Assembly (NCBI GenBank): GCA_964531675.1
Contig: CAZHFW010000053.1
Location: forward strand, 1 to 19,710
DNA length: 19,710 nucleotides
Direction of reading: 5' to 3'
From: CAZHFW01 sp964531675
GTDB lineage: Bacteria > Planctomycetota > Phycisphaerae > Phycisphaerales > UBA1924
The position numbers were made by a program, and so were the translations under genes. Shown here one piece after another: positions 6,903-13,366 of the stretch (positions within the stretch are counted from its first letter, which is position 1; each line of letters starts with the position of its first letter). The notes under the pieces were generated by a model that saw nothing but the letters and a program-made list of their open reading frames with translations, was not told where the DNA came from and did no database searches.

Positions 6903-6908
6903 AGTCTA
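6903..6908 (-). promoter_or_regulatory. Candidate -10 element (TAGACT) for leaderless dnaX transcript
   Basis: TAGACT on the minus strand is followed by six Cs and then the dnaX ATG at 6896. Its TAG is also the stop codon of the upstream MauE-like gene. There is no SD and no clear -35. Confidence 0.4.
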
Positions 6909-7418
6909 CGGGACTCGGCCCCGTGCCGGAGATCTGGACGGACAGCACCCCTGTCGACCGGTCACCAGGGCTGCCATGTGCGTTCCGAGCAGCGCCAGAT
7001 TGATAACAAGCGCTTCGCTCTTGGTGGTTCGCGTACCGCTGGGCCAAGCTTGGAGTCGAACGGCGCCGTGGCACCCGCACCCGGAGCGAACCAGTACCTC
7101 TTCCGGCACCATCAGCAAGTAACCGGTCAGCCCCACGGTCGCGAGCAGGGAGAGAAGCACGACAACCACCTTGCCCTTGGCCGACGACCACCCGATGCTC
7201 ATGATGAGGACAAGACCGACAGCCAACTCAATCGGGATGATCGCCACACTCCATCCCGCCGCGTTCCTTGGAACGACCCCGTGCGCTTCAACCACTTCAA
7301 TGAACCTGCTCGGAAAGAGTAGCTTTTGCACACCCGACCAAATCCACACCAGCGCGATAAGGAACCGAAGTGGCCCTGCAAGGACACGAGCCACCGGCAT
7401 TCGCGTACTGCCTGGCAT
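6906..7418 (-). CDS. MauE/DoxX-family integral membrane protein (170 aa)
   Basis: This is a MauE-type member of the DoxX-like membrane family. MauE itself is linked to disulfide and cofactor maturation of methylamine dehydrogenase, but most homologues are uncharacterised. Visible features are helix 1, RFLIALVWIWSGVQKLLFP (18-36), with the family-typical SG.QK; AHGVVP (45-50); helix 2, IIPIELAVGLVLIMSIGW, with the conserved Glu64; helix 3 (83-103); the periplasmic CGCHG motif with Cys114 and Cys116 (usual form CGCFG); and a fourth helix near 138-155. ATG 7418 overlaps the stop of the preceding gene as TGATG, the best evidence for this start and for coupling. Its stop overlaps the putative dnaX promoter. 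Confidence 0.78.
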   Translation of the reverse strand: MPGSTRMPVARVLAGPLRFLIALVWIWSGVQKLLFPSRFIEVVEAHGVVPRNAAGWSVAIIPIELAVGLVLIMSIGWSSAKGKVVVVLLSLLATVGLTGYLLMVPEEVLVRSGCGCHGAVRLQAWPSGTRTTKSEALVINLALLGTHMAALVTGRQGCCPSRSPARGRVP

Positions 7419-8587
7419 CAAGCACGCACTCGTCGAACGGAAACAACGATGGCCCCGAAGATGAACGTCCCTCCGAGGATGTACAAGGCTTGGGTTGGGC
7501 CGAACCACGCCGAGACCGGCTCCAGACGCCCGTCAGGACGGATTGACGGCGTGGGTGTCTGCGGCTTCGCTCGCGCCGACGGCGTGCCTTCCCGCCCGAA
7601 CGAAGTCGGAGTCACCTGCGGTGCTTCGGGATGGTTTGGAGGTTGCCAGGGCTTGCCGGTTGCAGCGTCGAACACCTGCTCAGCCCACTTTCGGATGTCA
7701 AACTCCTCCGCCGCTGGTTGCGGGCAGGACTCAACCTTGCGGTATCGAACGACCATTCCCTCCTTCGGCGGAAGCGCCTTGCCGTCTTGGAACTGGACAA
7801 TTGACTGGCGCGCCACGCCCGGGTGTCGAGCCGGAAAAAGCTCCTCCTCAAAGAAGTCGTCAAACTCGTAGTTTGTAATCATGCCGTACGCTTCCGAGCC
7901 GAGGGCGGCACCCTGAAGTTGGCCCGTAGTCGGATCGATCGTCGCGGATACTCCGAGCTGTTCAGAGGAGAGGCAGATCCGGCCTGCATCCAACCCGATC
8001 ACCTTGAGGTCCGACGCAGCCTTGAGCCTCTCGGCCAGGAATGTTCCGAGGAACAAGTAGCTGGCCTCGGCTCGCTCAAACTCAAACGGATGAATCCTGC
8101 GCGCAAGTGCCTCGATTTGCTCTGGGACGCTCAGCGTACGCACATTCCTCGCGGTCGCCCTCGACGAGTCGGCTCTGTTTGCGTGTCCCTCGTAGGACTT
8201 TGTGAAAATGTCGATCGTCCCGGCTCGCTCCGCGCGACCTCCGAGAAGCGGTGAGTGCTGTTCCTTCCGCAAGGTCCAAACGTCGCGAACGGTGATGCGA
8301 CCGACAAAGCCCACCAGAAGCGACCGACCTCGGTCTTCGATGTACTTCGGCGCAACCTGACCCTGCAAGCTGCGAAGTCGCTGGTCCGTCGTGGCATCAA
8401 GGACAGGCCCGGCAAGGTCGTACTCGACGCGGTAGCTGACCGGCGTGCTGAATGCTGAGGACAACCGGTCAAGCGGGGCACTCTGTGCGAAAGTGCTTGC
8501 TGGCAACAAGGTCCACAGAATCGCGACCTTCAAAGAAGTCACGGCCGGGGCTTTGTGCCAAGGCTGACGAACAGAACTAGAGCTCAC
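7418..8587 (-). CDS. Secreted, C-terminally membrane-anchored protein of unknown function (389 aa)
   Basis: I do not recognise the family. The N-terminus carries a Sec-type signal sequence (LKVAILWTLLPASTFAQS), with likely cleavage after AQ. A soluble domain of about 300 residues follows, then a Pro-rich linker (PQVTPTSFGREGTPSARAKP), a single hydrophobic helix (ALYILGGTFIFGAIVVSV) and a basic end, RRVRA. That arrangement fits a protein displayed outside the membrane and held by a C-terminal anchor, or a sorting-signal-like tail. GTG 8587 is chosen because GGAGG lies at 8600-8596, eight bases upstream; in-frame GTGs at 8596 and 8542 are alternatives, the latter giving the neatest signal peptide. 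It is the second gene of a three-gene operon with a lower GC content than its surroundings. Confidence 0.78.
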   Translation of the reverse strand: MSSSSVRQPWHKAPAVTSLKVAILWTLLPASTFAQSAPLDRLSSAFSTPVSYRVEYDLAGPVLDATTDQRLRSLQGQVAPKYIEDRGRSLLVGFVGRITVRDVWTLRKEQHSPLLGGRAERAGTIDIFTKSYEGHANRADSSRATARNVRTLSVPEQIEALARRIHPFEFERAEASYLFLGTFLAERLKAASDLKVIGLDAGRICLSSEQLGVSATIDPTTGQLQGAALGSEAYGMITNYEFDDFFEEELFPARHPGVARQSIVQFQDGKALPPKEGMVVRYRKVESCPQPAAEEFDIRKWAEQVFDAATGKPWQPPNHPEAPQVTPTSFGREGTPSARAKPQTPTPSIRPDGRLEPVSAWFGPTQALYILGGTFIFGAIVVSVRRVRA

Positions 8588-8672
8588 CCTCGCCACCTCC
8601 GCTCCCGCAAGTCATCGAACCGGTCGCACCAGTCGCTGGGACATCCGAGTATCCCAAGAATCCAACGCAAGC

Positions 8673-8975
8673 TCACGTGCCATCTCCATTGTCCCGCCAC
8701 GCCCCGCGCATGCAGATCGAGATCTGGAAAAACACATTGCAGTTCTCAAACGTGGTCCCTTGGGCGCAGGTATACACCGGCGCGACGCAAACCTTGAGAC
8801 ATGTTGCTCCCTCCTCGGGTGGGTTGTCGCTCCACTGCAGCCTCTCGACCACATCTGAGCACCCGACAGGAACGGGCGGATCCGCGATTGCCACGCCAAC
8901 GATCGCAATACCGACGAGTGTCAACACGTCGACGTGAGACCACGCGTGATTTATCTTGCGTTCCTGATCATTCAT
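8673..8975 (-). CDS. Small Cys-rich membrane/secreted protein (100 aa)
   Basis: There is no recognisable family. After a short polar N-terminus (MNDQERKINHAWSH) there is one hydrophobic segment, VLTLVGIAIVGVAIA (about 17-31), then a domain of about 65 residues with six Cys (39, 59, 63, 70, 79, 88), including CLKVCVAPVYTC, consistent with a disulfide-stabilised extracytoplasmic mini-domain. The start is supported by GGAAG at 8985-8981, five bases before the ATG, and by a TTGACA promoter further upstream. It is the first gene of the operon that ends with a MauE-like protein, a family tied to periplasmic thiol chemistry, so a shared oxidative-folding role is a reasonable inference but untested. 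Confidence 0.7.
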   Translation of the reverse strand: MNDQERKINHAWSHVDVLTLVGIAIVGVAIADPPVPVGCSDVVERLQWSDNPPEEGATCLKVCVAPVYTCAQGTTFENCNVFFQISICMRGAWRDNGDGT

Positions 8976-8994
8976 GATAACTTCCGTTGATTGC

Positions 8995-9024
8995 AGCCTA
9001 GTTTGAGCAAAAGGAGGGTGTCAA
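8995..9024 (-). promoter_or_regulatory. Promoter of the Cys-rich/anchored/MauE-like operon
   Basis: On the minus strand there is a perfect TTGACA (9024-9019), an 18-nt spacer and TAGGCT (9000-8995). Transcription would start near 8988, with a short leader containing GGAAG before the ATG at 8975. It overlaps the divergent promoter at 9003-9031. Confidence 0.6.
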
Positions 9025-9031
9025 GTAGAAT
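9003..9031 (+). promoter_or_regulatory. Promoter of the prepilin gene, predicted leaderless
   Basis: TTGAGC (9003-9008), a 17-nt spacer and TAGAAT (9026-9031) precede the ATG at 9037 by only five bases. Transcription would begin at or next to the start codon. AAGGAGG at 9011-9017 is about 20 nt from the ATG, inside the promoter spacer, too far away to be its SD. Confidence 0.55.
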
Positions 9032-9036
9032 CCCAC

Positions 9037-9819
9037 ATGAGTCGATCCCGCCGGGCCTGGACGCTACTGGAAACGCTTGTTGTGGCCGGCGTTGTGTGCT
9101 TGCTGCTGGCGATCTCACTTCCGATGCTGCAGCGGACTCGGGTACGGGCGAGGGAGGCGGTCACGCTTGCGAACGCCCGGTCGATCGGCGTGGCGTTGCG
9201 AACGTACGCCGACGCGTTTTCCGACCACACACCGGTTCTGTTTGACCCGGTGGAGAAGTACTACCCGCCGCGCTCCAACCTTCAGACGGTTCGGGTCAAC
9301 GGTCGACCCGTCTACGGCTTGTGGTTTCACGCCGCTGGGCTGTACCACTTCGCGCTCACCCCGGCGCTCTCTGATCGCGTGCTTGTGGCTCCGGGGAACA
9401 ACTCGTATGTTCCACAGAAGGTGGACGGCACGACCAGCGCCGACCGCACCGACATGGAGCTCACCGAGACCATGTACGCTGTTCCCGCGTACTGGGATCG
9501 CACGACCCAGAGCGGCCCGCACCAATGGGCAGCACAGCGATGGGGCAACATCCGCTATCCCGCGGACAAAGGGCTGCTTCGGCAGAGATTTGTCTACGGC
9601 CTGCCGAGCAGGCCTTATCAACAGTTCACCGGTCAGTTCGCGGGCGTGATCAGCACCGTCCTCTGGGCCGATCTCCACGGCGAACTGCTCGACCAGTCAA
9701 CGCTTCCTCTCGGCGAACCCAACTACTTCCATCACAATTCCAAGGGTCAAAGCGTACTCCAGGATGGGTTCGCGGTCGCCCAGACCAAGCATGGGATCTT
9801 CGGGAGAGATCGCAAGTAG
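9037..9819 (+). CDS. Type IV prepilin-like / type II secretion pseudopilin-like protein (260 aa)
   Basis: The N-terminus SRSRRA|WTLLETLVVAGVVCLLLAISLPML is a class III prepilin leader: a short basic leader, a processing site, Glu at mature position 5 and a hydrophobic helix of about 20 residues. The -1 residue is Ala rather than Gly and +1 is Trp rather than Phe. After the helix comes RTRVRAREAVTLANARSIGVALRTYA, typical of pseudopilins, and a C-terminal region with VLWADLHGELLDQ, reminiscent of the ADGHV-type element seen in planctomycete type II secretion-like proteins. It is encoded alone, with no pilus assembly genes in the window, divergent from the Cys-rich operon. Lineage-specific prepilin-like proteins are numerous in planctomycetes; the role is unknown. 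Confidence 0.85.
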   Translation: MSRSRRAWTLLETLVVAGVVCLLLAISLPMLQRTRVRAREAVTLANARSIGVALRTYADAFSDHTPVLFDPVEKYYPPRSNLQTVRVNGRPVYGLWFHAAGLYHFALTPALSDRVLVAPGNNSYVPQKVDGTTSADRTDMELTETMYAVPAYWDRTTQSGPHQWAAQRWGNIRYPADKGLLRQRFVYGLPSRPYQQFTGQFAGVISTVLWADLHGELLDQSTLPLGEPNYFHHNSKGQSVLQDGFAVAQTKHGIFGRDRK

Positions 9820-9900
9820 CGCGGCCCGCGGCTTCTTGCTCGCGCCGTCGGCCTCAGGCGCCCGCGGATCTCGTAGCGGAGCGGGCGCCAATGATCGTCC

Positions 9901-11520
9901 ATGCCCGATCAGGCCCCCACCGCTCCCGCCTCCACCGCTTCGCCCCGCTCGCGCATCGGGCGGAAGATCACGTTTCTGGCGCTGGGCGCGACGCTGGCCG
10001 CCACCCTCATCGTCGCGTGGATCGGGTATCGCGCGGTCATCGCCTCCGCGATGGGCGCGTACGACGCCAAGCTCCGGGCGGTCGCGATCGCCTATCCCGA
10101 TCTGGTGCCCGACGGCTATCACGCCCGCGTGCTCTCGGGCGCGGTGTCGCCCAAGGAGTACACCTCGGTCTGCGACAGGCTCGACCGCTTCGCGGACGCG
10201 GCCAACGTGTACTACCTCTATTCATTTATCGAGGTCAACGGCGAGCTTCTGAACGCCGCCACGAGTGATCGACCCGGAGAGCGCGGCCCGGGCCAGCGCA
10301 CGCCCTTTCGCGAGAAGTACAAACAGCCCCCGCCCGCGATCTTCGAGGCCCTGAAGACCGGCAAGCCGACGTACGCGAGCTATACCGACGAGTTCGCCTC
10401 GGTCCGCTCGGTGTTCATGGTCGCGGGCGAAGGCCCGAACCGCTGCGTCGTGGGCGTGGACCTGGCGCTGACCGAAGTCCAGGCGACCGCCCGCCGGGTG
10501 CTGGAGCGCACCGTCGCGATCGCGCTGGGCGTGAGCGCAGTGGTCGGCGCGGTGGGCGTCTGGCTCGGCAAGGGCATCTCCAGCCCCATCACCGCCCTGA
10601 CGCGCAACGTCAGCACGTTCGTGAACGACGACTTCTCCGACGACAGCGAGACCGAACGCCTGCTCGAGTCCCTCTCGGGCAAGGACCGCACCGAGACCGG
10701 CGAGCTGGCCGCGACGTTGCTCTTCCAGCAGCGCAGGCTGCGGGATTACCTCCACAAGTTCGAGAAGGCGACCCAAGAGAAGCAGCACATCGTCAGCCAG
10801 CTGCAGATCGCCCGCGAGATCCAGATCGCGCTGCTTCCCAAGGACCCGCCCAAGGCCGAGGGCTACGACATCGCAGGGTGGAGCGAGGCCGCCGACGAGG
10901 CGGGAGGCGATTTCTACGACTGGGTCGCCGATCCGTCGGGGCGGATCATCCTCTCGGTCGCGGACGTGACAGGCCACGGCATCGGGCCGGCGATCATGGC
11001 CTCGGTGTGCCGGGCCTACGCCCGCGCGACCATCAAGGCGCAGCCCCCGCTTGAGCCCATGATCACCAGGCTCAACGCGCTGATGGCAAGCGACCTCTCC
11101 GACTCGCGCTTCGTCACCTACTTCTCCGCGATCTTTGATCCAAGCGCCAACGCCCTCACGTTCGTCTCCGCGGGCCATGGCCCGGTGCTGATCTACCGCG
11201 CCGCGACCGGCGCAACCGAAGAAGCCCACGTCCACGGCGTGCCTCTGGGCGTCGTCGCGGACTTCACGTTCGAACCCGACACCATCACCACGCTCGCGCC
11301 GGGCGATGTCGTGCTCATGGCCTCCGATGGATTCTGGGAATACCCCAATCCCGCGCACCAACTCTTCGGCGTGGAACGCCTCAAGGCGTCCCTGAGCAAA
11401 GCGGCGGGGCTCAGCGCCAGCGCGATCATCGACCAGATCCGCGCGGACGTGGCCTCCTTCGTCGGCGACGTCGTCCAGCCCGACGACATGACCGCGGTCG
11501 TGATCAAACGCGTGCCTTAA
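9901..11520 (+). CDS. Membrane-bound SpoIIE/PP2C-type serine phosphatase with HAMP domain (539 aa)
   Basis: This is a sensor phosphatase that probably dephosphorylates an anti-sigma-factor-antagonist-like partner. It has TM1 at about 22-44, a periplasmic sensor region of about 160 residues (45-200; cache-like by size), TM2 at about 204-223, a HAMP segment beginning GKGISSPITALTRNV, and a coiled coil at about 272-312 (RLRDYLHKFEKATQEKQHIV). A PP2C/SpoIIE catalytic domain follows with EAGGDFYDW (333-341), VADVTGHGIGPAIMAS (353-368), SAGHGPVLIY, LMASDGFWEY and QPDDMTAVVIK. The metal-binding Asp residues are all present. No SD is visible before ATG 9901, the only in-frame start after a TGA at 9892; AATGAT lies five bases upstream. 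No STAS or anti-sigma kinase gene is in the window. Confidence 0.94.
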   Translation: MPDQAPTAPASTASPRSRIGRKITFLALGATLAATLIVAWIGYRAVIASAMGAYDAKLRAVAIAYPDLVPDGYHARVLSGAVSPKEYTSVCDRLDRFADAANVYYLYSFIEVNGELLNAATSDRPGERGPGQRTPFREKYKQPPPAIFEALKTGKPTYASYTDEFASVRSVFMVAGEGPNRCVVGVDLALTEVQATARRVLERTVAIALGVSAVVGAVGVWLGKGISSPITALTRNVSTFVNDDFSDDSETERLLESLSGKDRTETGELAATLLFQQRRLRDYLHKFEKATQEKQHIVSQLQIAREIQIALLPKDPPKAEGYDIAGWSEAADEAGGDFYDWVADPSGRIILSVADVTGHGIGPAIMASVCRAYARATIKAQPPLEPMITRLNALMASDLSDSRFVTYFSAIFDPSANALTFVSAGHGPVLIYRAATGATEEAHVHGVPLGVVADFTFEPDTITTLAPGDVVLMASDGFWEYPNPAHQLFGVERLKASLSKAAGLSASAIIDQIRADVASFVGDVVQPDDMTAVVIKRVP

Positions 11521-11576
11521 CACGCCGTTCGCAAACACCCCGCTTGCAGCCCGACGCAGCACGCCAAAGAAACCTC

Positions 11577-11604
11577 TTGCTGGCGCGGGGGCTGTTGTTA
11601 TGCT
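11577..11604 (+). promoter_or_regulatory. Promoter candidate for the HAF-repeat dockerin gene
   Basis: TTGCTG (11577-11582), a 16-nt spacer, and TATGCT (11599-11604) preceded by TGT, giving an extended -10 (TGTTATGCT). The predicted leader is about 48 nt and includes the hairpin at 11623-11642 and the SD. Confidence 0.5.
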
Positions 11605-11622
11605 GGGGAAGTCCGATGTTGG

Positions 11623-11642
11623 AACCGAGCCCTCACTCGGTT
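11623..11642 (+). other. 5' leader hairpin next to the SD
   Basis: AACCGAG (11623-11629) pairs perfectly with CTCGGTT (11636-11642) around a 6-nt loop. It ends five bases before GGAG at 11648, so it could stabilise the mRNA or modulate ribosome access. The following TCTTC is too short for a terminator. Confidence 0.5.
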
Positions 11643-11657
11643 TCTTCGGAGCTGCAC

Positions 11658-12953
11658 ATGGACAAGCGGGTCTTTGCAATTGCATTGTGCGCCGCAGCGG
11701 GAAGCTGCGCCTTCGCACAACCGGCGTTCACGCCGCTGGGTCGGGTCGACCGCTTCCCATCATCCAACTCGGTCTCTCCAAAGTCCTCCGTGGACCTGAG
11801 CCGGGCGTCGGGCGTGAGCGCGGACGGGTCGGTGGTGGTCGGGATCTCTCGGGACAACTTCGGCCAGCTCGGCGTGTTCCGCTGGACGCCTTCGGGGGGC
11901 ATGGACCCCTTGCCGATCCCCGCGGGCGCGACGTTTGCCTTCACCACGATTCCGCTGCCTCGGATTTCCGCGGATGGGCAAACGGTCGGCGGCGCGCTGG
12001 TCTTGGGCGGTTCGCGCGTGTATGCGTGGACGCCCGGCGCCGGGTATGTGTACATGCCTCCGGGCATCGACGGGCTTCCCGGACCGGTAGGCGTTCTGCC
12101 GTACGCAATCTCGGCGGATGGCTCGACGATCGTCGGCGCCGCCAACATCGGCACGCCCACGAACTTCAAGGCCAATCCATTCCGCTGGCGTCTGGCAGAT
12201 GGCGTCGGTCATCTGCTGCCAGCCGCGAAGGCGGTGAACATCGCAGGATGCTCCGCGACCGCGTGCAACGCCGATGGCTCGGCGGTTTTCGGGACTGTCG
12301 CGGTCAATCCGAGCGGCCCGGACCCCAATCCGCATCAGTACATGCTCGCGTGGACGAACTTCGCTGCCGGCGCGCCCGCGGCTCTGACAAGCACGACCAG
12401 CACGGGTGTGAACTGGGACGTCAGGGCGACCAGCGCGTCGGGCGACGTATGGCTCGCGTCGCGTTACCAGAACGCGGCTCCGACAGCGGCGGTGATGTGG
12501 ACGCCTGATGTCCCCGAACGCACCATCATCGCCGGTGCGGACGCGCAGGACATGTCCGCCGACGGGCTGGTCGTCGTCGCGACGCGGTCGTCCGATCGTG
12601 CCCCGCTGGTGTGGACGCCTCGCGCTGGCGCGTTGCCTCTGACACAGGTGCTTGCCAGTCAAGGGACAGACCTGCTCGGATACACGCCGGTCGCGGTGCA
12701 CAGCGTCTCCGCCGACGGCCGCTGGGTCGTGGGTGCAGCATCCTCGCCGGGCGGGCTTGTCGAAGGCTTCCGCGCCGAGCTGACGTCCTGTGCTGCGGAC
12801 GTCGACGCCGACGGGACCACCGACCTTCAGGACTTCATGGCGTTCTTCAACTGCTGGGATCAGTCCCAGCCCTGTGCCGACACCAATGGCGACGGCACGA
12901 TCACGCTCACCGACTTCTTCCTGTTCTTCGCGCACTGGGATCAGGGCTGCTGA
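11658..12953 (+). CDS. Secreted HAF-repeat protein with C-terminal GC-type dockerin-like domain (431 aa)
   Basis: This is an exported protein: MDKRVFAIALCAAAGSCAFAQ is a clear signal peptide. The body consists of repeats of the extracellular HAF type, with units such as SADGSVVVGIS...FRWTPSGGM, ISADGQTVGGAL...YAWTPGAGY and ISADGSTIVGAAN...FRWRLADG, predicted to form a beta-propeller-like fold. The C-terminus has two EF-hand/dockerin-like repeats, DVDADGTTDLQDFMAFF and DTNGDGTITLTDFFLFF, and ends HWDQGC, the GC-type dockerin tail characteristic of Phycisphaerales exported proteins. GGAG at 11648-11651 sets the ATG at 11658; a longer in-frame start at 11544 lies upstream of the promoter candidate. 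A strong bidirectional terminator follows. Confidence 0.88.
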   Translation: MDKRVFAIALCAAAGSCAFAQPAFTPLGRVDRFPSSNSVSPKSSVDLSRASGVSADGSVVVGISRDNFGQLGVFRWTPSGGMDPLPIPAGATFAFTTIPLPRISADGQTVGGALVLGGSRVYAWTPGAGYVYMPPGIDGLPGPVGVLPYAISADGSTIVGAANIGTPTNFKANPFRWRLADGVGHLLPAAKAVNIAGCSATACNADGSAVFGTVAVNPSGPDPNPHQYMLAWTNFAAGAPAALTSTTSTGVNWDVRATSASGDVWLASRYQNAAPTAAVMWTPDVPERTIIAGADAQDMSADGLVVVATRSSDRAPLVWTPRAGALPLTQVLASQGTDLLGYTPVAVHSVSADGRWVVGAASSPGGLVEGFRAELTSCAADVDADGTTDLQDFMAFFNCWDQSQPCADTNGDGTITLTDFFLFFAHWDQGC

Positions 12954-12976
12954 ACCGGCATCGCTCGCAAAACGCC

Positions 12977-13008
12977 AAAAGCCCACGCCGTCGCGGTGTG
13001 GGCTTTTT
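12977..13008. terminator. Bidirectional intrinsic terminator
   Basis: AAAAGCCCACGCCG and CGGTGTGGGCTTTTT form an 11-bp stem (one G-T pair), with a T run on the plus side (13004-13008) and an A run on the other (12977-12980) that becomes Ts on the minus strand. It can end the HAF-repeat gene (+) and the converging SRP RNA (-). Confidence 0.88.
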
Positions 13009-13063
13009 CATGGATGCATGAACTGGATCGACGTTGGCCTGATGATGCTGGCCTGACGCGGTT

Positions 13064-13195
13064 CCACGCTCCCCGGTCGACGGCCAGGACACCGACGACA
13101 CCGGACGACGGCCGCTTATGGCTGCTGCGGTCAAGCCCTGACCAGGTTCACGGGCCATCCGTGTACCGGGCCCGGCCGTCGACCGGAGAGCGTGG
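13064..13195 (-). ncRNA. ffs: Signal recognition particle RNA (small bacterial SRP RNA)
   Basis: On the minus strand the core GTGAACCTGGTCAGG...GCAGCAGCCATAAGC (about 13150-13108) matches the domain IV/helix 8 signature of bacterial SRP RNA, with exactly the E. coli spacing (11 nt) between GGTCAGG and GCAGCC. The ends close a long rod: CCACGCTC (13195-13188) with GAGCGTGG (13071-13064), then, after one mismatch, CCGGTCGACGGCC with GGCCGTCGACCGG (13 bp). A further stem, ACACGGATGGCC with GGCC...TCCGGTGT, leads to the apex. Length is about 132 nt. The apical loop lacks the usual GGAA: the 11-nt tip is GCTTGACCGCA. The -10 TAGGAT at 13206-13201 fits the 5' end, and the terminator at 12977-13008 fits the 3' side. 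The RNA binds Ffh for co-translational membrane targeting. Confidence 0.88.
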
Positions 13196-13200
13196 AGGTC

Positions 13201-13206
13201 ATCCTA
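13201..13206 (-). promoter_or_regulatory. -10 element of the SRP RNA promoter
   Basis: TAGGAT on the minus strand lies about six bases before the first base of the closing stem of the SRP RNA at 13195. No convincing -35 is seen upstream. Confidence 0.45.
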
Positions 13207-13230
13207 GGTCCACCCCCCTTCCCAAGCGAC

Positions 13231-13249
13231 CTCGGGCCCCGGGCCCGAG
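13231..13249. repeat. Perfect 19-nt dyad between the SRP RNA and PIN-TRAM promoters
   Basis: CTCGGGCCC (13231-13239), one C, and GGGCCCGAG (13241-13249). It could be an operator for either divergent gene or an RNA hairpin; there is no T tract. Apart from this dyad and the promoter elements I see nothing in the 13207-13366 gap. Confidence 0.45.
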
Positions 13250-13353
13250 TTATCCGCCGCAACATCGGGGAATCCGGCGCGTGGGACGGGGTGAACCGCC
13301 CGCTTCGACCGCGAAACCGCCCGGAGCGCGGACCCGCACGGGGCCCGTTCTCG

Positions 13354-13359
13354 TACACT
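13354..13359 (+). promoter_or_regulatory. Candidate -10 element (TACACT) for leaderless PIN-TRAM transcript
   Basis: TACACT lies seven bases before the GTG at 13367. An AAGG at 13362-13365 is too close to act as an SD. The pattern is the same as at dnaX and the prepilin gene. Confidence 0.4.
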
Positions 13360-13366
13360 CCAAGGC

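Noticed and set aside
11544..11657. Upstream start extending the HAF-repeat protein by 38 residues
   Set aside because: It begins before the promoter candidate at 11577-11604 and would bury the signal peptide; ATG 11658 has an SD.
11760..12986. A 408-codon minus-strand open frame across the HAF-repeat gene
   Set aside because: It is a shadow of the HAF-repeat protein; its composition is Arg-rich and it runs through the terminator side.
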